Shown: in pieces, positions 31,006 through 43,172 of the stretch
Position numbering within the stretch: position 1 is the stretch's first letter
How the letters are laid out: each line of letters starts with the position of its first letter
NCBI RefSeq assembly: GCF_040412425.1
Contig: NC_089742.1
Location: 80,135,424-80,199,423, forward strand
From: Macrobrachium rosenbergii
Lineage: Eukaryota; Arthropoda; Malacostraca; Decapoda; Palaemonidae
Length of the DNA: 64,000 nt
Reading direction: 5' to 3'
Translations under genes and position numbers: made by a program
The notes under the pieces: generated by a model
What the model saw: the letters and a program-made list of their open reading frames with translations, nothing else
Told to the model about the DNA's origin: nothing
Database searches by the model: none

Positions 31006-31710
31006 AGGGCCTTCACTCCCTTTTCGGGCGTGAAGGTCTATACTAAACAAGCTGTTCGCCTCTCGTAGGTTACTCTCCTTCCCCTGAGCAGCAGATTAGT
31101 CCTGGTTAGCCTACCTAGCTACAGAACTACCTAACCCTAGATAGGATATGAGCTATAATCACTACTTTACCTAATTCTAATAGTACTAGAAGGTGCTCAC
31201 GGTTATTATAGGCTACCTCCTACAATCATGATGTGTTTTAGACCTAGCCTAGTGGTACATTCTATGATATTCCCTAGCCTAACCTATCCTAACCCGACCG
31301 TAGCACCAACATAAGAGTTAGTATTCTAACTAAATTACAACATGGTTTATGTTTAATACAATTAAAATTTACTAGTTAATTCATGAGGGTTGCCTCATAT
31401 GATAAATGGGTGGGTGCCTCACTGAGGTCTTAGGCCATGCGTGTCCTGAGCATCGTGGCTCAGTTCACAATAGTTAAGATTACTGAAATTAGTTAGGCTA
31501 CTTACATGATTACTGCGGCTCGGTGGTAAGTGGAAAGAACAAGGTTACTAAATTGATGTACTGTACTTTAAGGTGGCCTAGGCTAGGTACAAATAAAAGG
31601 AAGAGATCACACTGGCTACCTTCTCTGGGCAAGGGGCCAGGATCACTCTTAGATGTTAGGGCACTGTGCCGAGAGGGCACTAGTGCCAGGATGAGCTTAT
31701 AGCTCGGCAA
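31006..31710 (-). other. Element 2 3' untranslated region
   Basis: A non-coding stretch of about 700 bp that is alignable with 22213-22897 of element 1. Confidence 0.6.
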
Positions 31711-32244
31711 CTACTGGGCTCTCTTCCGCCCCTTCTTCTTCTTCTTCGGGTTCCTCCAAGGCCTATCAGTAGCTGGCCTAGCAGGTGATGAAAGCACCGA
31801 CTCCGGGACAGGCCAGAAGGGCTAGCGGGCGGAAGTCAGGGCAACTGCAAAAGCTGTGGGAGGACTCCTACTCCGGCTGCTGCGACAACCGGAGCGAGAG
31901 CGATCTCGACTTCTGCATCCGAGGATGCCAGTTCCTGGTCTTCCAAGGAAGGGGTACCATTTCGATCCTCCAGGGTTCATCCCCTGAGTCAAATTTTGCA
32001 AAGAAGAAGTTTCAAAGGTGCTCGGGTGCTGGAGGATCTCCAGTCGCGATGATCAACTGCATGGGGAATCCTAAATCTCCCGGAGGAGGATTCGCCTCAT
32101 GATTTAGACCCGGCATGGGGCCTTTTCCATTGGTAGCTCAACGTCCGTGGCGGACGGAGTCTGGCACTGCTCAGTGCTCGCAAGTGGCACTGGCAGCAGT
32201 TGAGGGTCAGGCATGCCTGACAAGGGGTCCGGAGGTGCAATACC
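31711..32244 (-). pseudogene. Element 2 polyprotein C-terminal region with basic tail (frame broken)
   Basis: On the minus strand this continues from the protease frame and ends RPWRNPKKKKKGRKRAQ at the TAG complementing 31711-31713, the same ending as in element 1. The middle is Gly/Pro/Ser-rich and interrupted by stops and frameshifts in this copy. The tail resembles a nuclear-localisation or nucleic-acid-binding segment, which is inference. Confidence 0.5.
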
Positions 32245-32904
32245 TCACGGACGACTTAGGTTTGGCTGCGGCAGAGATTCCCTGCCCCAGCGGAGATCGT
32301 AGCCTCTCGGTGAGTTTTGTTCGGGGGCGTCCGCTGGGCGTTGCTTGGTTGGGCAGCCCTCCCAATTTGTGGAGTGGTCTGCCCGCTTGCACGTCCTGCA
32401 GCGGTACTGCTCCTCCTGAATCTCTCTTCGTGGAGGGGGAAGACCTCTTGGTGGGCCAGCCCTTCGCAATTGGAGAGGGCTAGGCCTGGAATAGTTTAGG
32501 TTGTGCCCCTTCCGCGGACCACTTTGGTGGGCGGAAGGTGGAGGTTTGTCACTATTGAGAGTGTTAGATGGGGTCTCCGTGGAGGAGGTAACGCGGCTGC
32601 GGAGTGGCGTTGGTGACGGGCTTCCGCAGAGAAGATCCCGACCCAACAAGAAGACCACTCCGGGCCGAATTCCACCTACCACGCCAAGGCGGTGGGGTAT
32701 CGTGCCCCAAGGTGTCATAACCTGGAGTTGGACAGTAGGAACGGTAATGGTGTGGCCCTCTATCCACTTCATTTCCCACCGGGTTTCTTCGTCAACCATG
32801 GCACCGGCTGGCACTTGGGCCCTAGTGATCAGGCTAATGTCTGCCGCAGTGTCTACTGTGACCGGAAGGGTCACTGGCAGGCTAGTGCTCTGAAGAGGGG
32901 CCAC
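32245..32904 (-). CDS. Element 2 retropepsin with trailing Cys/His motif
   Basis: This is an uninterrupted 219-codon minus-strand frame. Residues about 9-25 read LPVTVDTAADISLITRA, a retropepsin active-site block with D-T-A in place of D-T-G. Residues about 78-95 read GGIRPGVVFLLGRDLL, matching the GRD segment that closes the fold. A Ser/Pro/Arg-rich linker leads to CRTCKRADHSTNWEGC near residue 170, a CX2CX4HX6C motif. Retropepsins of LTR elements cleave the Gag polyprotein inside the particle. The first Met may not be the real start: sequence upstream (LPERLETQFISVA) continues from gag, so the protease is probably made as part of a Gag-protease polyprotein. Both element copies keep D-T-A. 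Confidence 0.7.
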   Translation of the reverse strand: MAPLQSTSLPVTLPVTVDTAADISLITRAQVPAGAMVDEETRWEMKWIEGHTITVPTVQLQVMTPWGTIPHRLGVVGGIRPGVVFLLGRDLLCGSPSPTPLRSRVTSSTETPSNTLNSDKPPPSAHQSGPRKGHNLNYSRPSPLQLRRAGPPRGLPPPRREIQEEQYRCRTCKRADHSTNWEGCPTKQRPADAPEQNSPRGYDLRWGRESLPQPNLSRP

Positions 32905-34175
32905 CGAGATGAACTGGGTTTCCAGTCTCTCGGGTAAAGGATCCGTGCGGACCAGCAGCAGAAAATGAAGTGCTGATTAGGTTGACAAATTTGGTGGTGG
33001 GGACATGATGTGGACAGGCCGGAGATCCAGCATTGTAGTGGCTAGCAGCCCCACAGGATCTGCACGGGCCTTTTGGATGGGCTCGGTGGCCTGCAGTAAC
33101 TGTTGGAGGAGAGGGCTGAGCGGATGAATCGGGAGCGGAGTTCTGGCTGGTAGGGTTAGGCTGCTTATTAGTGCCGAGTTTGTATCGGCACTCAGCTTCA
33201 GCGTGGCCCCCTTCTTGCAATAGTTGCACAGGGTCTTGCTAGGCAGTCCATTCTTTGGGCGAGTGGAGTTCGAGAGGTAGGCCGGAGGGATGATTCGCTT
33301 CTGAGAGGTGCTATGCGACTGATTGAAGGTTTCCACGAATCAGCCATGCGACAAGCTTCCATAAGTGTGGAGGGCTGTTTATCGTTAAGATATACAGCAA
33401 GGGGCCCAGGCACACATTGGAAAAGGTCTTCTAGCATGGTCCGATTGAAAGATCCTCAAACGTCGTGCAGGCCAAGGAGTCGAACCAGCGGCGTGCGGAC
33501 TGGGTTTTGTGACATGCCCATTCCGTCCAAGACCAGCCGACTTCCTTGGCAAGACCTCGGAACCGTTGTCTCCATTTTTCTGGGGTTATCTCTGTAGGCC
33601 TTTGTAATGACTCTACGAACTTCCGCCATGTTGCCTCTCTGGCTCTTCTCCAGTGAGCGAAGCGCTGCCTTGGCTTTTCCCTCCATATGCTTGGCTAGTA
33701 TTAAGGCTCTCTCCGTCTCCGTGGTGCTGTAGTTATCGAAAAGAGCCTCGATCTCCTCCAGCCATGCTTCTGGCTCGTCCTCAGTCCACTTGGGGACTAG
33801 GGAATTGATGCTCGAAATTGGAGCGTTTGATGCAGCAGGTGTTGGACTGGAGGCTTGATGGCTAGCCATAGCTTCGGCATTCTCCATTTTCGCTCTCTCA
33901 AGCTCGAGCTCCTTCTCCTTTAGGGCTAACTCAGTTTCCTTGCAGGCTAACTCATGCTGTCTTCTTCTTTCTTCTCTTTCCTCTTCATATTGCCTCTGCT
34001 CGTTCTTCTTCATACTTCCTCTGCTCGGCTTCATACTTCCTCTGCTCGAGTCTTTCTTCCTTCTCCCGCTTGGCCAAGTCGTCCACTTGCTCCTTAACCC
34101 AGGTGGTAAGTTCCGAGCGGTGAGACCTGCCGCCGTCCCCAGCCCCAGGAAAGTTTTATAATGCTCTGCTGCCAT
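32905..34175 (-). pseudogene. Element 2 gag (several frameshifts)
   Basis: The minus strand starts MAAEHYKTFLGLGTAAGLTA and continues for 239 codons. A long charged coiled-coil region (EEREERRRQHELACKETELA, LKEKELELERAKMENAEAMA) comes first. SLVPKWTEDEPEAWLEEIEA and ETERALILAKHMEGKAKAAL then form the capsid-like part, with MAEVRRVITKAYRD after it. The frame breaks at about 33580 and continues in other frames with FEDLF/LEDLFQCVPGPLAVYLND, MEACRMADSW and the zinc knuckle CNYCKK...GHAEAEC (one base missing inside the knuckle). A second Cys/His block CRSCGAASHYNAGSPAC follows. The start is supported by agreement with element 1 (MATENYKAF). Confidence 0.75.
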
Positions 34176-34512
34176 GGTTCTGGTGGGGAAGGGCGTCTAA
34201 CCGGTCGACTGGGCGTACTTGGGCAGCGAGGAAGTGTCTCTTCAATGACGTGGCACCCTTTCAAAAGGTGGCACTGTAGTTTGGGTGTGCCGTGTACAGG
34301 TCACACTGGTGGCACTCAGTATCCCTAGGCACTGGTGCAGGTTAGGTCCCAGAAGAACTTTCTCTTCTGTGTTCCCTTTGTTTTCTTTAGTGGCACTTAT
34401 GGTGCCAATGTGTTCCTAGGGACCCTCTACTGGAGTCCAACTAGGCTATATGGGAGGAAAGGCACTCTACACCCCCTGCAGAGTGCAACAATCGAATGAG
34501 AGAGAAAGGGAA

Positions 34513-34516
<4 letters not shown>

Positions 34517-34569
<53 letters not shown>
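34517..34569. repeat. (GA)n microsatellite inside element 2
   Basis: About 26 AG units; element 1 has only a short remnant at the equivalent site (about 25605). Confidence 0.95.
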
Positions 34570-34572
<3 letters not shown>

Positions 34573-34930
34573 AAGCTATTCAAGTGATGACAGTGCTGCA
34601 AATTATTGGCACTGTGGAATAAAGTGAATTTGGGTTTTTTTTTTCTTTAAAGATCCTCGTGAGTGGCTGGTCCCAGTACTGGCCCCAGTGCTGGCCCCTT
34701 CTTTTTTCAGAGGGTGAAAACTACTGTTTGCTTCGGTCTGGATAGCAGGCCTCACTCGTGACCGACAGTTTATCACTGTATTGTAATTACTCTTAACTTG
34801 TCCTCATCTATTGTGGGACAGAGGTGTTTCTTTTATTTGGCTTTTAATTGAATTAATTAGCCTAGTGTCGGCCGTTCTTTCTTTGAAGAGGGTCACATAC
34901 ACGATTAGGTTATGAATGCTTTACTTGAAT

Positions 34931-34933
<3 letters not shown>

Positions 34934-34981
<48 letters not shown>
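34934..34981. repeat. (GA)n microsatellite inside element 2
   Basis: About 24 GA units at the position equivalent to 25977-26048 of element 1. Confidence 0.95.
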
Positions 34982-34985
<4 letters not shown>

Positions 34986-36158
34986 CAATCAGCTAATTTC
35001 TTGCTGGTTGAGAACATGTAAACAAAGATTTTATACATGCACAATGGCATGGATCTTAATAAAATGATATAGACGTCATCTTGGCTTCCTTAGGGATTAC
35101 TTTATTATCTTAATTTTCCTGGGAGCCGACGTCACAAAAGTTTATCGTAAAATTTTAAATTCTCTTTATATGATTTTTATAGCAGGTATTTGTATAGGAA
35201 CTTGTTATGGTATTACTCCTAACTAAGGCCTATCTTTCCCTGCCTAAATTATCTTTTTTTTTTTTTTTTTGTCTAAGATATTCTCTCTAACTTCGAAAGG
35301 AAAAAAAAAAATAGTTCCAAAAGTGGCTGGGAGCAGGGTGGTCACAACAGAGAATGACAATAACAAGGTCTTAAGATGGCGGAAAATCCCGTTAGGCCTA
35401 AATTTCAAAAAACAACCTTGCGCGCGAAGGAAACCAAAATGGCCAGTCCTCTCACAAACAGTTCAACAATTCAGAAACACCGCGCGAATGCATGGAGGAA
35501 TCAAAATGGCGGGTATTTTCTTTAGTACCAAATTCAAAACAACGCACAAAACAAATGCAGGTATCCAGATTTTACTTTAAATATACCAATCATGCATAGC
35601 GTTTTACGTTAAGGATGGAAAACGAAATTACCAAACAACTTTGTGTCTTTTGTTATCGTATTTCTCACCCGGACATTAAACAAAAGAATGAAAAAAAATG
35701 CTAGCCTGCCAGCGTAAATTTACGTTGCTGAACGGTACATTTTATTGTAAAATTACTATTTCCGTTCGTTTGCTACTTCACTGACACGGTTTTTTGAATG
35801 ATTCCCGCTATATGCAAACAATAACGATCGGAATTGCCGACGGAATTACTTTTGTATATGAAATGGGCTCCGCTTTTCTCTTTGCCTTTGAACGACTTGA
35901 CTCACGATCCGAACACGGTAAAAAATTGTCTGATCCGTTATAAATTATGACGCTCTGCTCTCGAGTCGCACCCTTCCTACCTACGGCTAATTCTCGCTAC
36001 ACTTGTTATTATAACTATTCTCTTTACTGCTTATTATTATGCCTCGTTCTTTGTTTGGAAGATTGAAATGGAATTCAATATCTGACTTTTATCTTTGGAA
36101 TTAATGTAATTTTAATTTCCTTTTCTCCAGATTCTTTCTCTAAAATGTACTTTAGATT

Positions 36159-36174
36159 CTACGCAAGGTCGCCA
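36159..36174 (-). other. Element 2 primer-binding-like site
   Basis: On the minus strand the LTR ends CACGTAACA, one G follows, then TGGCGACCTTGCGTAG. The TGG start and spacing match element 1. The priming tRNA is not identified. Confidence 0.55.
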
Positions 36175-36175
36175 C

Positions 36176-37068
36176 TGTTACGTGTGAGGGTCTTGGCTGA
36201 TCATGTATTATTCAATTTACGTAATTTTTACGGCCCTGCAAACCAAGATTACACGTAACCTGCCACTTGAAGCCAAAAGTTAACCTCAAAGACAGTCGTT
36301 AATTAGCCAAAGGTCGCCAGTTAAGGGTAATTAACCTTAACAAGAATATTTGAGATGAATTTGATTTTAAACGCACCGGTTCTTCCAAACATTCGGACGC
36401 GAGGCATACAAAAGCATCGAGATTTAACCTGATTTTTGCTTACCTAAATCCTAGGTATTTTACTGGAATAACGGGGTTGAAGCTAACAATATAATAATTT
36501 GGCTTAATCTAGACTTCGTAAACACATATACCCTAAGTGGGGATGAAGGAGGAAACAAAAGAAATGCGAAATACAGAAAAAAAATAAAAGAATGGGCAAA
36601 GTTTTGAACAAAAAGCGACTTTACCTTAGGACGAACGTTGTGCGCATCAACCACCGCCGAGAGAGTCTTCAGCAATTGCTTCTTCACTTCACTAATAGAA
36701 TAATAGACAAAGAAAGGGAGAAGAGGCCCCGTCGGACATGTGGTCTCTTCGAATGCTCCAGTCTCTCTGAAGTTCCCTGACCGGCCTAGGTCAAAAAAAC
36801 AGTCACCCCAGGTGTCCGCGTTCTTGTTTTCAAAACATTCGCCAAGAGACAGGTAGAAAGGAAAAAGGACCTTAGGACCACCTATTTTTAAGGCTGATAG
36901 GGAAATTTTCCTATAGGGTGAAGGCCTAAATTACCTATCCCGTTCTCCAACGGACGTTAAGGTTTGAACTGAAGACGCTCCTATAGACAACATCTTTTCC
37001 TGTCTCGGTCAGGTTGATATTATTTGCAATCAAAGTTACGAGGGCGAACAGCAGTAATATTTATAAAA
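36176..37068 (-). mobile_element. Element 2, 5' LTR
   Basis: It matches 30087-30992 closely. On the plus strand it runs from TGTTACGTGTGAGGGTCTTG to CAGCAGTAATATTTATAAAA and then enters a short (AT)n stub. Confidence 0.9.
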
Positions 37069-37082
37069 ATATATATATATCA

Positions 37083-37300
37083 GCCGCCACGGTAGTTGGG
37101 GGTTAGTAAAGCCCAGCCACTGGAGTGCTCAGTAACCCCAACTTTGGCCCTTGTAACTGGAAATATTCAACCGACGGAGATGAAACTGTGGCTTTAGAGG
37201 TTTCCCACTGTGGTCTCTAATCGTGCCAAATTTCATCGAAATCCATGCAGCCGTTCCGGAGATCCAAATATCGAGTTTTGGCGTCAGGGGATGTGGTGCG
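37083..37300 (+). repeat. Dispersed repeat, copy 2
   Basis: This is the plus-strand counterpart of 29015-29165. It includes AAATTTCATCGAAATCCATG and CAGCCGTTCCGGAGATCC, a sequence type widespread in arthropod repeats. It starts directly after element 2. Confidence 0.7.
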
Positions 37301-37549
37301 GATGGGTGCGTGAGGACCTAACTTATCTGTTGAGCAATAACGGTAAAAGATATCGCCGTGATACTTAGTTTTTCTGAAAGCTCGCATTCTGGAGGGGTGC
37401 CTTTCTTTTTTTTTTTTTTTTGCAATAATGAAATTTATAAGTTACGGTAGGCCATTCAAATTAGCCACCAAAATTCAGATTTCCTGATGCGCAGGTACGG
37501 ATATAGAGGGATGAATAAATTTGTTTTTATTTAGCATTTCCCAACGTTT

Positions 37550-37551
<2 letters not shown>

Positions 37552-37583
<32 letters not shown>
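37552..37583. repeat. (GA)n microsatellite
   Basis: About 16 GA units. Confidence 0.95.
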
Positions 37584-37585
<2 letters not shown>

Positions 37586-37634
37586 TAATTGTCGTTAGTG
37601 AGTGCTTCGGTTGTTGATAGAGGGATGAGGGTCT

Positions 37635-37890
37635 TTAGTTCGAGTTGTTTACGGTGCTGTCTGTCTGTACAAATGTCGAGGGAGTTTTTTTTTCGGTCTT
37701 GAGCTGAGTTCTGTGCAAGGCGGACATTGGTGGTGCATGATTATTGTATGTTCCGTGAGTCGAGTGTTTTCTGTTGGATGTCATGGTTGTCTGTGCATGT
37801 GTCTCTTTCTTTTTGCTCTTTTTTTTTTGGGTTGGAAGTCTGTTTTCCGGTTGTTTGTGAATTTTGTCTACTGTGTTGGGCGCCAAATTA
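37635..37890 (-). other. Probable LTR-element leader with lysine-type primer-binding site
   Basis: On the minus strand CACATTAATT runs into TGGCGCCCAACACAG (37871-37885), which resembles the tRNA-Lys-type primer-binding site TGGCGCCCAAC found directly after a 5' LTR in many gypsy-type elements. Sequence below it contains a 96-codon open frame rich in Lys, Thr and Asn without recognised domains. The 5' LTR would lie above 37886, but I could not find a second copy to define it. Confidence 0.4.
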
Positions 37891-38504
37891 ATGTGGGTGT
37901 GAATTCCGCCACACGGACTGCTCACAACAGTAGAGAAGAGACGCCGTTTTCTTAATGTGTGTGAATAGCAAATGGTGTTACGAGAAACTGGCTGAAATTT
38001 TCGGCTGCGAGAAAGGGAAAGCGAGGTTCGACGAGTCCTCTGAAAATTCTGTTAAGTCTAACACCAACTTTACGCTTAAAAATTTGAATTGGGGCAAAAC
38101 CTTTATGAATATTTTCCAAAACTTACCTGACTTAACCTAACCACAAACTTAATCCATTTTCAGGAAGTTAAAATACTAAAGTAAAACATACCAAGACGCC
38201 AGACCTGAACATAAGTTTAATTTGTTTTAATGCTGAATATTCCGTTTAATGGCATAAACATTCTTAACTTCCTCAAATTTTAGGGAGCTTCTGCAGACTT
38301 AACCGAGTGGGAGGTAGCCAAGCACCTTTAAACACCTAATACCTATCTGAACTTGAAAGCTTGTTTGACTAGTTGGCATGTTCAAAACCACCCAAGAACC
38401 TGCATAGTAAGTCATACGACCTACTATGCATAACATGGGGTTTCCCAACCCTTAAGGCGCCGCCCCTAAAGGGGTGGAGGGTAAGGTGAAGTTGTTCAAG
38501 AACA
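37891..38504. other. Unassigned; possible 5' LTR of the element above
   Basis: Moderate-GC unique sequence. It could include the LTR preceding the primer-binding-like site, but there is no pairwise copy in this window to support that. Confidence 0.3.
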
Positions 38505-38800
38505 GTATATTCAAATTAAAGTAAATTTATGACAAATTAAAAGAATAAATTTACTACAAAAATCAAAAAGTAATTTATGACATTAAAAAAGTAAATTACA
38601 AAAAAAAAAAAGAAATTTATCACAAAAATTTAAAAAGTAAATTTATGACAAATTAAAGTAAATTTATGATAAAGTAAATTTATGGGAAATTAATACAAAT
38701 TTATGATAGATTAAGTAAATTTATTAAAAATGAAAAAAGTAAATTTATGACAAATTAAAAAAGAAAATTTATGAAAAAAATTACTTAAAACGAAACTTGG
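38505..38800. repeat. Degenerate 20-25 bp tandem repeat
   Basis: Variants of AAGTAAATTTATGACAAATT recur about a dozen times with changing spacing. Confidence 0.8.
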
Positions 38801-39737
38801 CGAAAAAATACCTCCTACATGCCTGTTGCTAAAGAGAGCAGCTTTATCATGCGTGAAGCTTTCCAGTTAGAACAGGAACTCAAAGTCAAACTCGTACCAA
38901 AAACATCCTGGAAAAGACAAAGCTTTAGCGCTGTGCGTAACTTACTCTAAGTCTTGTAATTTACATTTTGGGCGTTTACTAGCGTCAGAGTATGGGTAAA
39001 CGCCCACGGAAATGGTTATAATGACTGCAAAAATATGTACGAGACTGAACACGCAGCAAGATTCGAAAATCCCCAGAACAAATATACAATATCAGCAATA
39101 ATATAGTAAAGTTCCAGTGTTACCTTGCAGAAGCCGGGGTTTATCATAACTTGACCAACGAAGTGACAACAATCGAAGGAAACCTCAAGCACAAACTGTA
39201 ATCTAGTGGCGTGATGAACGGTTTTCTCGAAAACACTTCGGAACACGACCAATCACGAAACTATAAATTAAGGAGGAATTGAATACTCCACTCCTGAGGG
39301 AAAAAGGATTACTTAGCAAACTCCTGTTAAACGTCTACCGCCCAGAACGATGTTGCAGTCGAAGGTCCGAATGTTCAAGACAAGTACCCGAACCCGAACG
39401 ATGTTGTCATTTGCCAGGGTCTCTAAAGTCTTATAGTAGTGTCTAGCTTCTTGGAACATGACCGAGTGCGATTTATGGATATCCTTGAAATCGCTAATTT
39501 TGCTAGTATTATTTTTATTTTTCTTTTACTTGTCTTTCATGAAGTTTAAAATACAGCATATGATGAATAGATTTTCCTGAAAGTAACTCGTAATTTCTTT
39601 TAGGACTCACGAAATAATTTGTAGCAGAGCCTGTCGCATATTTCTTTTCGTCACTTTGACGAAATAACTTTAAATTCGCGTGGATACTTTGTTATAACAA
39701 TATATAATGAAAATATTCTATATATACGTATAAACAT

Positions 39738-39740
<3 letters not shown>
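38801..39740. other. Unique sequence, no recognised gene
   Basis: A minus-strand frame of 78 codons (39252-39016) has no motif. Nothing else is seen. Confidence 0.4.

Positions 39741-39744
<4 letters not shown>

Positions 39745-39810
<66 letters not shown>
39745..39810. repeat. (AT)n microsatellite
   Basis: A pure AT array directly adjoining the 39811 hairpin. Confidence 0.95.
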
Positions 39811-39814
<4 letters not shown>

Positions 39815-39970
39815 ACATTACCACAGGTGAAAAAATAAGATACAGGGTGTAGGTCCTGACCGGTTTCGACTTTATTTCCAAGCCATTGACGAAGGACTGA
39901 TGGAAATAAAGTCGAAACCGGTCAGGACCTACACCTGTCTCTTATTTTTCACCTGTGGCAATGTGTGATA
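39811..39970. mobile_element. 160-bp hairpin with 70-bp arms
   Basis: 39811-39880 and 39901-39970 are inverted repeats with about five differences, around a 20-base loop. Each arm contains GACCGGTTTCGACTTTATTT. The CGAAACCGGTC type of motif is frequent at ends of Penelope-like and related short elements. One outer edge lies on an (AT)n array and the other is 34 bp from one. Confidence 0.85.
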
Positions 39971-39997
39971 AATGAATCACGTACAAAAGTTATAATA

Positions 39998-40735
<738 letters not shown>

Positions 40736-42470
40736 TCGTTTATTGAAGTGACTAGTTACCGCATTTATTCATCGTTGGTTGGTTGAGTTAAATATCTGAA
40801 TTTTTCATCACATACTGGTTGATTTGCGCGGCTAGGTTCTTGCTTCCCTGACTGGTTGTTTCACTGGCTAGTTGAGGTGAAGTCCTACCTGGAATTTCCC
40901 ATCGCTGATGTGTCGAGTTGGACCACTGGATTCTTTCATCGCTGACCGATTTTAGTTAAACCGCTAAATTTTTTGAATGCGGATTTTCAAAGTTCAACGG
41001 CTTGACTTTCATCGGTGGCTTGTTGAAGATCACTGCTGGATTCTTTTTATCGTGGGCTCTTAAAAAAAAAGATGAAAATCTTAGGTTTCTGATTCCTGAC
41101 TGGATGGATGAGTTGAATATCTGGACTCTCTCTTTGCTAATCGATTGACCTGAGCAGCTGACTTCTTTCACTGCCGATTCGATTAGATGAATCGCTAGAT
41201 TCTTTCATCAATATTCTGTTTAGATGAAGGGCCTGTTTCTTCGTTCGCTAATTCTTTAATGTGGAACACTTGATTCTCTAATAGCTGATTGCTTGAGTTG
41301 AACTTATGGATTTTTTATTGTTAACTGGTGAGTTGAGCATAGATTCTTTTATCAATGATTGGTTGAGGTGAACAGTTTGATCCCTTCACTGCTGATTGGG
41401 AGTTGGACGATCGGATCTTTTAAAACTGATATGCTGAGTTGAACGGCTGGTTTCTTTCATCAGTGATTGGTTGGGTTTAACAAGTATAACCGAGTTATGT
41501 CACTGCTGATTTACTGAGCTGTATTGCTGATTGTTTTCATCACTGATTAGCTGAGTAGGACAACGAAATACATTCATCACTCATTGTTTAAGGTAAACAA
41601 TTTGATTAGTCACTAATCACTGACTGGTTGCGTTGAACAGCAGGATCCTTTCATTGCTGATTTGGTAAGGTGATCAGCAGGATTCTTGCATCACTAATTG
41701 GTTGAGCTTAACAGCTGGATATCTTTAGTGCTGGTTTGATCATCAGTGACTAATTGAGTTAAACAATTGCTGAACAGCTAGGTTTTTTATCACTGACTGA
41801 CCAGGTTTAAGACCTGAATTCTTACATTGAGTTTAACAGCTAGTTTCCTTCACTGTTAATTTGTTGACCTGAATGGCATAAATTTTTCATTACTGAGTTT
41901 TTAAGTTGGATAGCTTCATTCTGTCAGCACTGAATTAGTTTCTACTTCATTTTTTTTTTTTTTATCACCAACACGTCCAGATGAACAGCTAGAGTCTCAG
42001 AAATAATCGATTTGGTTGAGATGAACAGTTAGATTCTTCTTTTATTACTTTAATGACTTGAATGACTAAGGTTTATCATCACTGACTGGTCGAGATCAAG
42101 AACTTGATTTTTTAATCAATACTGTTTACGGTAAACATTTTAATTTTTAATTGCTGACTGTGTGAGTTTAACAGCTGGGTTATTTCGTTTCTGATTTGTT
42201 GACTGTTCAAGTCAGCTAATTAGAAGGAAATAGCATAACTGGAATTTTTTATTAATGATTTGCTGAGTTGACCTGGTAGATTCTTTCATCTGTGGCCGAG
42301 TGATTCAAACAGACGGTTGAGTTGAACGAATTGCATTCCTTCATTGGTTGAGCTGAACCGCTGAATTCTTTCAGAGTAATTGTTTAAGAGAATAGCTTGA
42401 TTTTTTTCATCTCTGATTTGGCGAACTGAACGGCCTAGTTGATAAGATCCTTTCAAAGCTGATTGGCAGT
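40736..42470. repeat. Degenerate ~38-bp minisatellite (1.7 kb)
   Basis: Variants of TGGTTGAGTTGAACAGCTGG followed by ATTCTTTCATCACTGAT recur throughout, with unit length drifting between about 34 and 45 bp. I estimate some 40 units. Individual units differ greatly, so the array is old. Confidence 0.85.
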
Positions 42471-42775
42471 ATTATTTCTTATTGAAGCATAATTTGGGTG
42501 TTTCATACTTCGCTATTAAATTACCATGGATAAATGGAACCCTCCATCTTATATTCTTCTCAGCTCTCGTAATTTCCCATACCTCCTTCAGAACTGAATG
42601 GCTCTTAATTCTCCTTTCGGTATGCTATCCTTCTTCGGTAAGAATTTTTCTATATTATCACTTTGCAGTTGAATGTCATTCAGTAGTTGAAGTTGAACTT
42701 TATTTTTGTCAATGCTCTTATAATCAAGGAGGTTAAATGATTAGGTAAATTATGCAAATACATATGTATACATAC

Positions 42776-42777
<2 letters not shown>
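42471..42777. other. Unique sequence, no recognised gene
   Basis: An 84-codon frame (42482-42736) has no motif I recognise. Confidence 0.4.

Positions 42778-43172
<395 letters not shown>

Larger units (their letters stand above)
34176..36158 (-). other. Element 2 leader
   Basis: A 2-kb non-coding leader between the primer-binding-like site and gag. It contains (GA)n arrays at 34517-34569 and 34934-34981 and shares blocks with the element 1 leader (CTCACTCGTGACCGACAGTT-like, TGTGGGACAGAGGTGTTTC). Confidence 0.6.

Noticed and set aside
39881..39930. Possible hammerhead ribozyme (CTGATG followed by GAAAC)
   Set aside because: The CTGATGA core is CTGATGG, and the spacing does not allow a proper stem II between the two conserved parts.
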